This document shows positions 1 to 7,672 of a stretch of DNA of 15,536 nucleotides, in pieces. A program made the translations under genes and the position numbers. Within the stretch, counting starts at the first letter, position 1; each line of letters opens with the position of its first letter. The notes beneath the pieces were generated by a model, which searched no databases, had not been told where the DNA came from, and saw nothing but the letters and a program-made list of their open reading frames with translations. Origin of the DNA: an uncultured Collinsella sp. (GTDB taxonomy: Bacteria > Actinomycetota > Coriobacteriia > Coriobacteriales > Coriobacteriaceae); contig UQXT01000052.1 of assembly GCA_900545075.1 (NCBI GenBank), forward strand, positions 1 through 15,536. Direction: 5' to 3'.

Positions 1-1
1 T

Positions 2-1237
2 TGGGAGTGGCTACTGAGGGGCGGTCCCAATGCCGCTCGCACCGCAAGGCCGAACCTCTTCTATCCCATCTATATCGATGAGGAGACCGCGACAATTAAG
101 GAGCTCGGCGCTTCTCTCCCCCTTGAACAAGACTGGACAAAGATACCGACAAAAACGGGTCTCAGGGCAGTTTGGCCTATTAGGACCGATGGCCGAGAGG
201 CGACTTGGAGGATCTCCCAGAATGCTCTACAGGCCAAGCTTGATCGCGGGTGCGCAAAAGTAGGTGAGTACAACAAAAAGAGTGATCGGTACTCCCTCCT
301 TTACCTAGGAGATTCCCAAGAGGAGCGTCTCAAGAATGGAGAAATTAAACTCATCGGCAAGGCTGAGGATGGGTCCTTGCTTCTCGAAGAGCAGGGAGAG
401 CGCTCTGCCATTCCAACAACTGTTTGGAGTGGCTCGCAGTTCTCTGCCGGTGAATACGGGAGCCGATATATCAAAAAGTTCATCGGCGATAGGCGCTTCA
501 CATTTCCAAAGTCCCTTTATGCGACCGAGCTCTCAATCGCTTCCGTTGTTGCCGACAAGCCCGACGCCCTTGTAGTCGATTTCTTCTCAGGATCGGGCAC
601 CACGGCACATGCCGTCATGCGCTTGAACCATCAGGACGGCGGGCGTAGGCGCTCCATCAGCGTAACGAATAACGAGGTCTCCGAGGACGAATCCAAAAAG
701 CTCACCAAGCGCGGTCTTCGCCAGGGCGACCCCGAATGGGAGGCGCTGGGCATCTGCCAGTACGTTACCAAACCACGCGTCACGGCGGCCATCACGGGCA
801 AGACGCCCGAGGGCGATTCCATCAAGGGTGACTACAAGTTCACCGACGAGTTCCCCATGGCCGACGGCTTCGAGGAAAACGCCGTCTTCTTTGACCTCAC
901 CTACGAAGACCCGGACGCCGTCGAGCTGGGCGTGGCCTTCGAGGAGATCGCGCCCCTGCTCTGGCTGCGCGCTGGTTCGCGCGGCAGCATCATCAAGCAC
1001 GAGCAGCCGGGCTTTGCCATGGCCGACGCCTACGCCGTCCTCTTCGACTTTGCTTCGGTCGGCGCTTTCATAGACGCCGTCAAGCAGAATGCCAGCATAG
1101 GGTGCGCCTATGTGATCACGGACGACACGGCTCGATACGCCTCCGTCAAGGCACAACTGCCTGGGCTCGACGTCGTCCGCCTGTACGAGAACTACCTGCA
1201 ATCGTTCAAGATTGCCGCCGAGGATGCGGTGAGGTAA
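2..1237 (+). CDS. mod: Type III-like DNA methyltransferase (Mod), 5' end outside window
   Basis: The reading frame is open from the first bases of the window, so the N-terminus lies outside it; 411 residues are visible. The clearest motif is VVDFFSGSGTTAHAV at visible residues 191-205, the S-adenosylmethionine-binding FxGxG motif. In beta-class adenine methyltransferases of type III Mod subunits this motif sits C-terminal, after the DPPY catalytic motif, which would lie upstream of the window. The early part (WLLRGG, then NLFYPIYIDEET) also resembles type III Mod. The last ~170 residues are acidic and should help form the complex with Res. The stop is 2 bases before the res start, so the two are one operon. 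Expected role: methylating one strand of the recognition site and supplying DNA specificity for the complex. Family confident; target unknown. Confidence 0.85.
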   Translation, partial: WEWLLRGGPNAARTARPNLFYPIYIDEETATIKELGASLPLEQDWTKIPTKTGLRAVWPIRTDGREATWRISQNALQAKLDRGCAKVGEYNKKSDRYSLLYLGDSQEERLKNGEIKLIGKAEDGSLLLEEQGERSAIPTTVWSGSQFSAGEYGSRYIKKFIGDRRFTFPKSLYATELSIASVVADKPDALVVDFFSGSGTTAHAVMRLNHQDGGRRRSISVTNNEVSEDESKKLTKRGLRQGDPEWEALGICQYVTKPRVTAAITGKTPEGDSIKGDYKFTDEFPMADGFEENAVFFDLTYEDPDAVELGVAFEEIAPLLWLRAGSRGSIIKHEQPGFAMADAYAVLFDFASVGAFIDAVKQNASIGCAYVITDDTARYASVKAQLPGLDVVRLYENYLQSFKIAAEDAVR

Positions 1238-1239
1238 AC

Positions 1240-4074
1240 ATGAGAGTCGAACTTAAGGATTTCCAAGCCGGTGCGGTCGCGACCCTGGCGAACAAGTTGC
1301 AGTCGATGCGCCGACGCTACGAGCAGGACGGCGAGCTGTCCTCGATATGCCTCGCATCTCCCACGGGGTCGGGCAAAACGGTCATGTGCGCAGCGACGAT
1401 CGAAGCGCTCTTTTTCGGAGACGACGATCTGAGCCTCATGCCCGACGAGAATGCCGTCGTTCTTTGGCTCTCGGATTCCCCGAGCCTGAACGAGCAGACG
1501 GGTGTGCGTTTCTCAAACGTGGCGGACAAGCTGGCAGACAACATCCTTGACAGGCGCCACCTGGTCACAATTACCAACGACTTCGGAGCCGCGCACGACA
1601 TTCTCGAGCCGCGCCACGTCTATTTCCTCAGCAAGGACCTACTCAGTAAGAACGGCCTGCTCACCAAGGGTAGTGAGGCCAACTCCGGCCGCGTGTTCTG
1701 GGACATCCTTGACCGCACCATCAGGGACCCGGAGCGTAACCTCTATCTGTTCATCGACGAGGCGCACCGCGGCTTGGGCGCCAATGCCTCGAGCGAGCGC
1801 GGCACGGTGACTATCTACGCAAACCTTATTGATGGGCTTGATGGCCGGGCCGCGATGCCCGTCGTCGTCGGGATTTCCGCCACACCGCAGAGGTTCGAGG
1901 CGGCCATGGACCAGCGCGCCGATCGCGTGCGTATGCCAAAGGTCGCTGTGACTCCTCGCGAGGTCCAGGAGTCAGGTCTGCTCAAGGACATCATCGAGTT
2001 GCGCGTGCCAGAGAAGGACGACCCAGTCGAGCACCAGTACCTCACTATGGCGTGCGAGCGCTATGCCTTGGCCTGCCGCGAGTGGGGCGAGTACTGTGCC
2101 CGCGAGGGCGAGAGTCCCGTCAACCCGCTGCTGCTCATCCAAGCGGCGGACAACGTGAGCAGCTCGGCCCTGGCTGAGATGTGCGACCAGATCACGGGCC
2201 TGGTCCCCGGCCTTTCCGAGGCGATGTCGTTCGCCAACGTCTTCGGCGAGCATAAGGACATCACGGCGGGAAAATACCTTATTCCCTATGTCGAACCCGA
2301 GTTCGTTCAGGACACCTCGCGCATTCGCGTGCTCTTCGCCAAGGAGGCTGTCTCCAACGGATGGGACTGCCCGCGAGCGGAGGTCATCTTCTCGCAGCGC
2401 AGGCGTTCGGACTCGACCTATATCGCACAGCTCGTGGGACGTATGGTACGCACTCCACTTGCGCGGCGCATCGAATCCGATGATCTTTTGAACTCCGTCG
2501 CCTGCTACCTGCCCCAGTTCAATCCCGAGAGCACTCAGGACGTGGTCGACTACCTCATGGGCCGCAAGGACGACATGGGCGAGAGCTCCATCGGCAAGCA
2601 GAACATCGTTCTCAACCCCGTGACTATCACGGCGGCTGCGCCCAAGTCCGAAGCCGACTACCAACAGGAGCTCAAGGCGTACGAGGAGAACGAGAAGGCC
2701 ATTGAGGCGGCGCGGCAGGCACAACCCGGCTACCAGGCGCCACTTGCCGGCATCGCGATTCAAGAGCCGTTGGACATGCAGGGAACGCAGCCCTCGCTTG
2801 CCTCGGCGGTCAGGTCCGTCGACGTCCCGGCGCCAGAAGCGGAGCTGGCGCCTCAGCCCGCAACGGGCAACTACGTTGCAGCGTCTGCCCCGCAGCAACC
2901 TGCGACACCTGAGCCAAGTTCCACACAGACCGAGCCGACCCAGCCCGTCTCGGTCGTAAAACCCGTGCCCATGGCAAAGCCCAAGCCGCCCACCAAACGC
3001 GAGCAGTCTTTCACGCATCAGGAGTGGCAGGGCATCCGCACAGCCTTCGATTCCATACCCGTCCAGCGCATTCCGAAGAAGGCTAGAAACGAATTCCAGA
3101 GCCTGGTTAAGACGGCGACTCTGCTTGTCGAGACTGGCCTCGATGTCAATGCCGCGGCCGACGTGAAAAAACAGTTCGTCCAGAAACTCAAGGGATACAT
3201 CGTTGCTAACGAGGACGAGTACCGCGAAGCCAAACACGACGTAGAGGTTGCCGAGACCGTCAAGATCACGCTCGACAAGCTCAACGAGACCGAGGACCAG
3301 GAGCAGGAGGAGGCCCGCACGGACGCCGAGGGCCTCAGAAAGGCCGCCCGCGACGCCGACATGCATTTCACTAAGGAGTTTGCGAATGAGTATCGTCGCG
3401 CCAACTTCAAGGAGCTTGGGCGCCCCGAGTGCGACTTGCGCCTTGCCGCAGCGGTGCGCACACAGGCCATCGTTGATGCGCTCGAGGGCTGGGCGGCTCA
3501 ATGCCGAAAGGAATACTTCGATAAGGTCGATGGATCTGGCGATTATGACTACCTTAACGACTCGGCAAAGCAGCGTTACGACGAGCTGGCCCGTGAAACC
3601 GAAGGCAAGCGCCTCACAAAGATAGAGTGGCCCACGTCTGCCAGCACGTCGGATGACTTCGCTAAGTATCCGTGCCATATCGTGCAGAAAGAGGACGGCC
3701 TCTGCCCGCTTGACCTGAACCCGGCGGAAGACTATATCGTTAGGAACGAATTGGCAAAGAATCGCACGGTTGCCTTCTATCGCAATCCGTCGGGCAGCAT
3801 GTCTGCCAAGGCGTTTTCGATTCCGTACATGTCTTCGGTGGGACGCAAGGCCCTGCATCCAGACTTCCTCTTCTTCGTGAAGGATGCAGCGGGCGTCATC
3901 AGGCCGTCCATCGTTGACCCTCATGGCGAGTTCCTCGGCGACACGCTAGCAAAGCTTAGGGGCTATGTGACCTATCTGCGCGATTATCCCGATGTGTTCA
4001 AGCAGGTACTCTTCGTCGGGGATATGGGCGAGGGCGTGTACAAGGTGCTCAACCTCTTGCGATCCGATGTGTAG
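1240..4074 (+). CDS. res: Type III-like restriction subunit Res (SF2 helicase plus C-terminal nuclease)
   Basis: A 944-residue ATP-dependent translocase/endonuclease. Superfamily 2 motifs are in order: Walker A SPTGSGKT (40-47), DEAH box (173-176), SAT (213-215) and motif VI QLVGRMVR (397-404). After the helicase core comes a long low-complexity linker rich in Pro, Ala and Gln (about 505-585), then a charged, probably helical stretch (about 640-720). The C-terminal nuclease region has HPDF (D875) followed by SIVDPHG (D893, H895), not the ExK of the classic Res motif PD-X(n)-ExK. The ATG at 1240 has GGTGAGG 5 bases upstream and lies 2 bases after the mod stop; the frame is open further upstream inside mod but no better start is seen. 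It should cut DNA only in complex with Mod. Confidence 0.88.
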   Translation: MRVELKDFQAGAVATLANKLQSMRRRYEQDGELSSICLASPTGSGKTVMCAATIEALFFGDDDLSLMPDENAVVLWLSDSPSLNEQTGVRFSNVADKLADNILDRRHLVTITNDFGAAHDILEPRHVYFLSKDLLSKNGLLTKGSEANSGRVFWDILDRTIRDPERNLYLFIDEAHRGLGANASSERGTVTIYANLIDGLDGRAAMPVVVGISATPQRFEAAMDQRADRVRMPKVAVTPREVQESGLLKDIIELRVPEKDDPVEHQYLTMACERYALACREWGEYCAREGESPVNPLLLIQAADNVSSSALAEMCDQITGLVPGLSEAMSFANVFGEHKDITAGKYLIPYVEPEFVQDTSRIRVLFAKEAVSNGWDCPRAEVIFSQRRRSDSTYIAQLVGRMVRTPLARRIESDDLLNSVACYLPQFNPESTQDVVDYLMGRKDDMGESSIGKQNIVLNPVTITAAAPKSEADYQQELKAYEENEKAIEAARQAQPGYQAPLAGIAIQEPLDMQGTQPSLASAVRSVDVPAPEAELAPQPATGNYVAASAPQQPATPEPSSTQTEPTQPVSVVKPVPMAKPKPPTKREQSFTHQEWQGIRTAFDSIPVQRIPKKARNEFQSLVKTATLLVETGLDVNAAADVKKQFVQKLKGYIVANEDEYREAKHDVEVAETVKITLDKLNETEDQEQEEARTDAEGLRKAARDADMHFTKEFANEYRRANFKELGRPECDLRLAAAVRTQAIVDALEGWAAQCRKEYFDKVDGSGDYDYLNDSAKQRYDELARETEGKRLTKIEWPTSASTSDDFAKYPCHIVQKEDGLCPLDLNPAEDYIVRNELAKNRTVAFYRNPSGSMSAKAFSIPYMSSVGRKALHPDFLFFVKDAAGVIRPSIVDPHGEFLGDTLAKLRGYVTYLRDYPDVFKQVLFVGDMGEGVYKVLNLLRSDV

Positions 4075-4083
4075 GATGCCGTG

Positions 4084-4149
4084 ATGGGCTACAGCGATGT
4101 CGACTGTAAGGCGCTCTTCTACGGCTCCTTCGCAAACGACTATCACTAG
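4084..4149 (+). CDS. Possible tiny ORF after res (21 aa)
   Basis: ATG GGC TAC ... TAG encodes 21 residues beginning MGYSDVDCKALFYGS. It starts 9 bases after the res stop, with GTG directly in front as an alternative start. The ribosome-binding site is weak (AGGATG). It is too short to assign to a family. It may be a real small protein, the first codons of a truncated third gene of the R-M operon, or chance. No function is proposed. Confidence 0.2.
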   Translation: MGYSDVDCKALFYGSFANDYH

Positions 4150-4216
4150 GATTGTCGGGATTTGCCCGGCGGGCGTCTCGGATCATATACCAGAACCGAA
4201 TTAGTAAGGCTCGCTA

Positions 4217-4245
4217 AGGCGGCCGTCCGTTAGGGGCGGCCGCCT
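4217..4245. terminator. Hairpin after the R-M operon
   Basis: A perfect 9-bp inverted repeat: AGGCGGCCG (4217-4225) pairs with CGGCCGCCT (4237-4245) across an 11-base loop, and is followed by CTCTCTT. It lies about 140 bases after the res stop and before a change in gene content. The GC-rich stem with a pyrimidine tail fits an intrinsic terminator, although the T-run is poor. Confidence 0.55.
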
Positions 4246-4249
4246 CTCT

Positions 4250-4538
4250 TCAGTCTTGACCAATGATTTCAAGCGTTTCGGTGACATTCGCCGGTCATGG
4301 CCTCGTATCCGTTACGTGGGTGGCACCTCCGCTACGCCGCGTCAAGGGGCCCATGAGACCCCGCACAAACCTTCGCTTCGCTCCGGTTGGTGGAGGTCGT
4401 CATGGACTCCCTTGACTCGTCTTCGCTCCGGTGCGGCTTTGCAGGGAGTAAAGCCGACGACGACACGCGGCGTCGCCATTCGGCTTTGCCCGCAAGGGCG
4501 AGATGTTCAGGGCGGCGTGCCCGGAAACGGAGGAAGAC
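4250..4538 (+). other. Leader region with short repeats and hairpins before the DUF2958 gene
   Basis: There is no convincing gene in these 289 bases. A 12-base direct repeat CTTCGCTCCGGT occurs at 4376-4387 and 4421-4432, 45 bases apart. A hairpin pairs CGGCTTT (4434-4440) with AAAGCCG (4450-4456). A second small hairpin GCCC-GCAA-GGGC (4488-4499) has a GNRA-type loop and sits about 30 bases before the ribosome-binding site. Together these suggest a structured leader or the edge of a mobile element. The function is not known; a transfer origin is possible but unsupported. Confidence 0.35.
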
Positions 4539-4841
4539 ATGCAGGAGCTGATGACGAGGGAGATTACGGAGGGGCTGCCGAGGCTCTATGAGCAAGACGG
4601 CGCGGAAGACCTCACGGTATACGTCCACTACTTCTCGTGCGTGAACGGATGGGACTGGTGGCTGCTCGAGTTCGATGGGACGGACGAGGTGTTCGGCCTC
4701 GTCGAGGGCTATGACGACGAGCTCGGCTACTTCAGCATCAAGGAGATGGAGGAGCTGAACCGCCAAATGGGGTTCGCCGCCGTCGAGCGCGACGAGCACT
4801 TCGAGCCGAAGCCGCTTGGCGCCGTCAGGGGGGGGAGGTAG
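4539..4841 (+). CDS. DUF2958 family small protein
   Basis: Encodes 100 residues. The pattern matches DUF2958: an N-terminal helix MQELMTREITEGLPRLY, aromatic WDWWLLEFDG (38-47), FGLV (52-55), ELGYFS (61-66), and a C-terminal VERDEHFEPKPL. The family is small, single-domain and of unknown biochemical role; it is found mostly on plasmids and integrative conjugative elements, near relaxase or helicase genes. The ATG at 4539 is preferred over 4503 because GGAGG lies 5 bases upstream (4529-4533) and the family starts here. The run of eight G just before the stop could be prone to frame slippage. No partner mobile-element genes remain nearby, so this may be a leftover of a former element. Soluble and cytoplasmic by sequence. 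Confidence 0.75.
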   Translation: MQELMTREITEGLPRLYEQDGAEDLTVYVHYFSCVNGWDWWLLEFDGTDEVFGLVEGYDDELGYFSIKEMEELNRQMGFAAVERDEHFEPKPLGAVRGGR

Positions 4842-4845
4842 CTCC

Positions 4846-5031
4846 ATGGAGATGGACGAGTTTGACGCCGTGGGCAGATTCGGCAAATCCCCGGGTGCGG
4901 CCCTCTTGCTTAAACTGCTCAATTTTTCGTGCTCACGGTGCTTATTTCTCAGTGATCACTCGGACCACTTCTTAGTGAACATCAACAAACATCCGTGCAG
5001 CGGCGGACGAGATGGCGACTCGCATCGCTGA
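4846..5031 (+). CDS. Small ORF of unknown function, probably a truncated gene
   Basis: The ATG at 4846 follows the G-rich end of the DUF2958 gene, which gives a good ribosome-binding site (GGGAGG). The first ~25 residues (MEMDEFDAVGRFGKSPGA...) have normal GC-rich codon use for this genome. From about 4918 the sequence turns AT-rich and the translation (Cys, His, Ser rich) no longer looks like a protein from this genome. I read it as the start of a gene whose body was lost, running into unrelated sequence. Family not recognised. Confidence 0.3.
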   Translation: MEMDEFDAVGRFGKSPGAALLLKLLNFSCSRCLFLSDHSDHFLVNINKHPCSGGRDGDSHR

Positions 5032-5059
5032 CATGCTCATGCACATGGGCGGCGACTAG
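4979..5059 (+). pseudogene. Possible C-terminal gene remnant
   Basis: In a different frame from the ORF above, the sequence reads NIRAAADEMATRIADM and ends LMHMGGD-stop at 5057-5059. It looks like the helical end of a GC-rich gene, but it is cut off by a stop at 4976-4978. It could be the tail of the gene that starts at 4846, joined by an internal deletion and frameshift. No family recognised; low confidence. Confidence 0.25.
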
Positions 5060-5122
5060 ACAGGGCGATCCCTGCAACGGGCATTATTATCCGGGAAGCG
5101 TTTGATTGCGAGGCACGCTGGT

Positions 5123-5150
5123 GTGAGGGCCTGAGTCGTCAGGCCCTCAC
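5123..5150 (-). terminator. 12-bp hairpin ending the transporter/two-component operon
   Basis: A perfect 12-bp stem: GTGAGGGCCTGA (5123-5134) pairs with TCAGGCCCTCAC (5139-5150) around a GTCG loop. It includes the histidine kinase stop codon (TGA at 5149-5147 on the minus strand). No T-run follows on the minus strand, so it may act as a Rho-assisted stop or as a 3'-end stabiliser. Confidence 0.6.
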
Positions 5151-6574
5151 AGGGGGACCGCGATGGTGGCCACCGCGCCGCCCGAGGGGCTGTTGGCGAG
5201 CGAGACGGAGCCCCCGTGGGCGCTCGCGGCCTCGGAGGCGGCGTGGAGGCCGAGCCCGTAGTGGCGGCCTCCGTCGCGCGAGGAGCGGGAGGAGTCGTCT
5301 GTGAAGAGGCGCTCACAGCCGCGTTCGAGGGCGGCGGGAGAGAAGCCCGGTCCGTCGTCGGCCACCTCGATGACGAGGTGGCCGCCCTCGACGTCGCAGG
5401 AGACCGCCACGCGCGAGCGCGCGTGCTCGGCGGCGTTGGCCACGAGGTTCGCGGCGGCTCGCGCCAGGGCGGTTCGGTCGAGCGGGGCCTCGGGCGCGCC
5501 CGCGACAGCAGGGCCCGTGGCCGCGTCGAGCGTCACGCCTCGCGCCCGGGTGATCTGGGCGGCCTCGGCGAGGACCTGCTCGCAGAGCTCGGCCGGCCGC
5601 ATGGGGGCCCTCTCCGCCCCGCCGGACCCGCGCGAGGCCTCGATGAGCAGGCGCACGTAGCCGTCGAGCCTTTCGACACTGCCGGCTATGTCGCGCGCGG
5701 CGGCCGCGAGGTCGGCGTCTTTCTCGTCTTCCAGCTCCTCCGCCACGAAGTCGGCGTTGGCGCGCAGCACGGTGAGCGGCGTCTTGAGGTCGTGGGCGAG
5801 CGACGCCACCTGCTCGCGCTGCCCCCGCTCCGCGGCCCAGCGGGCCTCGAGCGACTCGGCGAGGGAGGTCCGCATGGCGTCCATCGCGGCGAGGACGTCG
5901 TTCACCTCGCGCACGTTGGTGCTGCCGACCGCGAAGTCGAGCTCCCCCGCGCCGACGCGCCCCGCCGCCTCCGCGAGCGGCGCCATCTTGCGCGAGATCA
6001 CGCGGCTCGCGCGGCGCGCCACGAGCGCGAGCGCGAGCGCGCTTCCCGCAGCGGCGCCGACGAGCATGAGATTCTGCGGGTTGGGAAGCAGGCCGGCGAG
6101 GTCGCGCGAGACCCACTGCGGCAGGTACTCGCTGACGAGTGCGCAGGCCCCGCCGCCCTTGAGCGGGAACGCGGCGTAGGTGAGGCCCGAGCCCCCGCCC
6201 TCGATCTCCACTGTGCCCGGATCCGCGGCGAGTGCCGCACGGGCCATTTCCGTCGCGTCCTCGAGCCGCGTGCCCTCGAGGTCTGTCATCAGCACGTATC
6301 CGTCCTTGTTCAGGATGAGGTAGCGGTACGCCGTCGGCACGTCCTGCTGCCCGCAGACGCCGTCGCGTGCCAAGCCCTCCGCGACCTCGCGCGCATTGGC
6401 CGGCCCCCAGCTTGCCTCGTAGACGAAGCCCGCGTTGATCGCCGCGGAGAGCGCCATGAACGAGGCGAGCCACGCCGTGGCGACCGCCGCGAACGCGTAG
6501 GCGAAGTAGCGCGCGATGACGAAGGAGAGCGGCATGCCCCCGCGACCTCGCGCCCCGATCCTCAGAGCTGCCAC
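5147..6574 (-). CDS. Sensor histidine kinase, HAMP type
   Basis: Membrane sensor of a two-component system, 475 residues. It has a first membrane segment (about 17-50), an extracytoplasmic sensing region of about 115 residues, a second membrane segment (about 168-187) and a HAMP-like linker. The H-box is SLAHDLKTPL with phosphorylated H261, followed by an N-box (RAAANLVANAAEH, about 372-384), a G1 box (DDGPG, 406-410) and a GLGL box (440-443). It should phosphorylate the response regulator encoded just upstream. The GTG start at 6574 overlaps the regulator's end by 13 bases, implying coupled translation; an ATG at 6535 (MPLSF) is a good alternative. It is the last gene of a minus-strand operon with a LanFEG-type exporter, which suggests it senses an antimicrobial peptide or envelope stress (inferred). 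Confidence 0.9.
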   Translation of the reverse strand: MAALRIGARGRGGMPLSFVIARYFAYAFAAVATAWLASFMALSAAINAGFVYEASWGPANAREVAEGLARDGVCGQQDVPTAYRYLILNKDGYVLMTDLEGTRLEDATEMARAALAADPGTVEIEGGGSGLTYAAFPLKGGGACALVSEYLPQWVSRDLAGLLPNPQNLMLVGAAAGSALALALVARRASRVISRKMAPLAEAAGRVGAGELDFAVGSTNVREVNDVLAAMDAMRTSLAESLEARWAAERGQREQVASLAHDLKTPLTVLRANADFVAEELEDEKDADLAAAARDIAGSVERLDGYVRLLIEASRGSGGAERAPMRPAELCEQVLAEAAQITRARGVTLDAATGPAVAGAPEAPLDRTALARAAANLVANAAEHARSRVAVSCDVEGGHLVIEVADDGPGFSPAALERGCERLFTDDSSRSSRDGGRHYGLGLHAASEAASAHGGSVSLANSPSGGAVATIAVPL

Positions 6575-7224
6575 TTGTACCCCATCCCCCAGACGGTCGC
6601 GATCGGATCGGCGCCGGCCTCGGAGAGTTTCCTCCGGGCGCGGCTGACCTGCATGGATATGGCCGCGTCGTCGGCGTCGCTCTCCCAGCCGAGCACTGCC
6701 TCGCGGATCTGCGCGCGGCTCATGACCTGCCCGGGGTGGCGGGCGAGGTACTCGCAGATGGCGTACTCGGTGGGCGTGAGCGGCACGGCCTCGCCGCCCA
6801 CGGCGAGGCCGCGCGCCCCGAGGTCGATCCGCACCTCCCCGAAGGAGAGGGCGTGCGAGCGCGGCCGGCGCTCACGGCGTAGATGGGCCGCGACCTTGGC
6901 GCGCAGCTCCGCGGCCCCGAAGGGCTTGCGGACGTAGTCGTCGGCGCCCAGGCCGTAGCCGGCCACGGCGTCCTCCTCGGCCACGCGCGCGGTCAGGAAG
7001 ACGATGGGCCCGTCGAAGTCCGGGCGGATCTGCCGCACGAGCTCGAAGCCGTCGAGCCCCGGCATCATGACGTCGCAGAGCACGAGGTCGAAGCGCGAGA
7101 GGTCCATCCCCGGGACCGCCGTCGGGTCCGCTGCCTTGACGACCTCATGGCCGTCGCGGCCGAGGACGCGCGCGAGCGCGTCGAGGATCGCCCGCTCATC
7201 ATCCACTGCCAGTATCCTCGCCAT
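6562..7224 (-). CDS. OmpR/PhoB-family response regulator
   Basis: A 220-residue DNA-binding regulator. The receiver domain has the acidic pair D8/D9, phosphoacceptor D51 (LCDVMMPGLDG), switch residue T78 and K100 (YVRKPFG). A winged helix-turn-helix effector domain follows from about 126 to 220, with the typical LTPTEYAICEYLA stretch and the end VWGMGYKW. The ATG at 7224 has a strong AGGAGGT seven bases upstream. It lies 3' of the exporter genes and overlaps the kinase gene. By analogy with NisRK or BceRS-like systems it probably controls the exporter operon; no binding site was identified. Confidence 0.93.
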   Translation of the reverse strand: MARILAVDDERAILDALARVLGRDGHEVVKAADPTAVPGMDLSRFDLVLCDVMMPGLDGFELVRQIRPDFDGPIVFLTARVAEEDAVAGYGLGADDYVRKPFGAAELRAKVAAHLRRERRPRSHALSFGEVRIDLGARGLAVGGEAVPLTPTEYAICEYLARHPGQVMSRAQIREAVLGWESDADDAAISMQVSRARRKLSEAGADPIATVWGMGYKWQL

Positions 7225-7269
7225 GTTCGACCTCCTGAAACTCCCGTCGGCATTGTACTAGCGCCGCGC

Positions 7270-7672
7270 TCAGCGGTCCAGAGCCCCGCGCGCAGCCGCG
7301 GGAGCCTCGGCCGCGTCGCACGCGCGGTAGCGCACGCCCGAGCCGCCGCGCGCCTCGATCTCGAGCCAGCCCTCGCCGTCCGACTCCCGCCCGAAGAAGA
7401 TGAGCTGGAGCTCTCGGACATTGCCCCTGTCGTCCGCCGCGTCCACCAGGTAGACGTAGTTCGCCCCCGTCCCGGTGGCGTCGGCGTAGGAGCTCGCGTG
7501 GCTGCCGGGGCGGGGGCGCGGGCGCCCACATGGTGATCTCGGGGTTGGGCAGCACGCGGTCGGCGATCGAGCGCAGCGCCGACCCCCAGCCGGCGTCGAT
7601 CAGGGCATTCCCGCCCAGAACGAGCGCTGCGGAGAGGAGGACGAGCACGACGGCGAACGGCTTCCTACGCAT
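7270..7672 (-). pseudogene. Small secreted YxeA-like protein, frameshifted
   Basis: The ATG at 7672 overlaps the upstream permease stop by 8 bases. The first half encodes a signal peptide or anchor (MRRKPFAVVLVLLSAALVLG) and a short linker to WAPAP. In that frame the rest is Arg/Gly-rich nonsense. From about 7505 downward the +1 frame gives a sensible end: SSYADATGTGANYVYLVDAA, then DDRGNVRELQLIFFGRES, ending at a TGA at 7272-7270. The total of 403 bases is 3n+1, so one extra base is present. It probably lies in the G/C runs at 7507-7516. The repaired product would be about 133 residues. The Tyr-rich beta pattern after a signal segment resembles the YxeA (DUF1093) family, often beside such transporters; that assignment is tentative. 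It may be a true mutation or a sequencing error. Confidence 0.6.

Noticed and set aside
1972..3924. Open frame of 650 codons on the minus strand, antisense to res
   Set aside because: It lies wholly within the well-supported res gene, is Arg/Leu rich, and shows no motif; it is an effect of GC-rich codon bias.
4376..4432. Direct repeats considered as a CRISPR array or plasmid iterons
   Set aside because: There are only two copies of 12 bases; this is too few and too short for either.
4332..4922. Minus-strand frame of 196 codons over the DUF2958 gene
   Set aside because: It is antisense to a recognisable gene with a good ribosome-binding site and has no motif.
5216..6937. Open frame of 573 codons on the plus strand opposite the kinase and regulator
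   Set aside because: Composition is Arg/Gly/Ala/His rich with no recognisable domain, while the opposite strand encodes clear two-component proteins.
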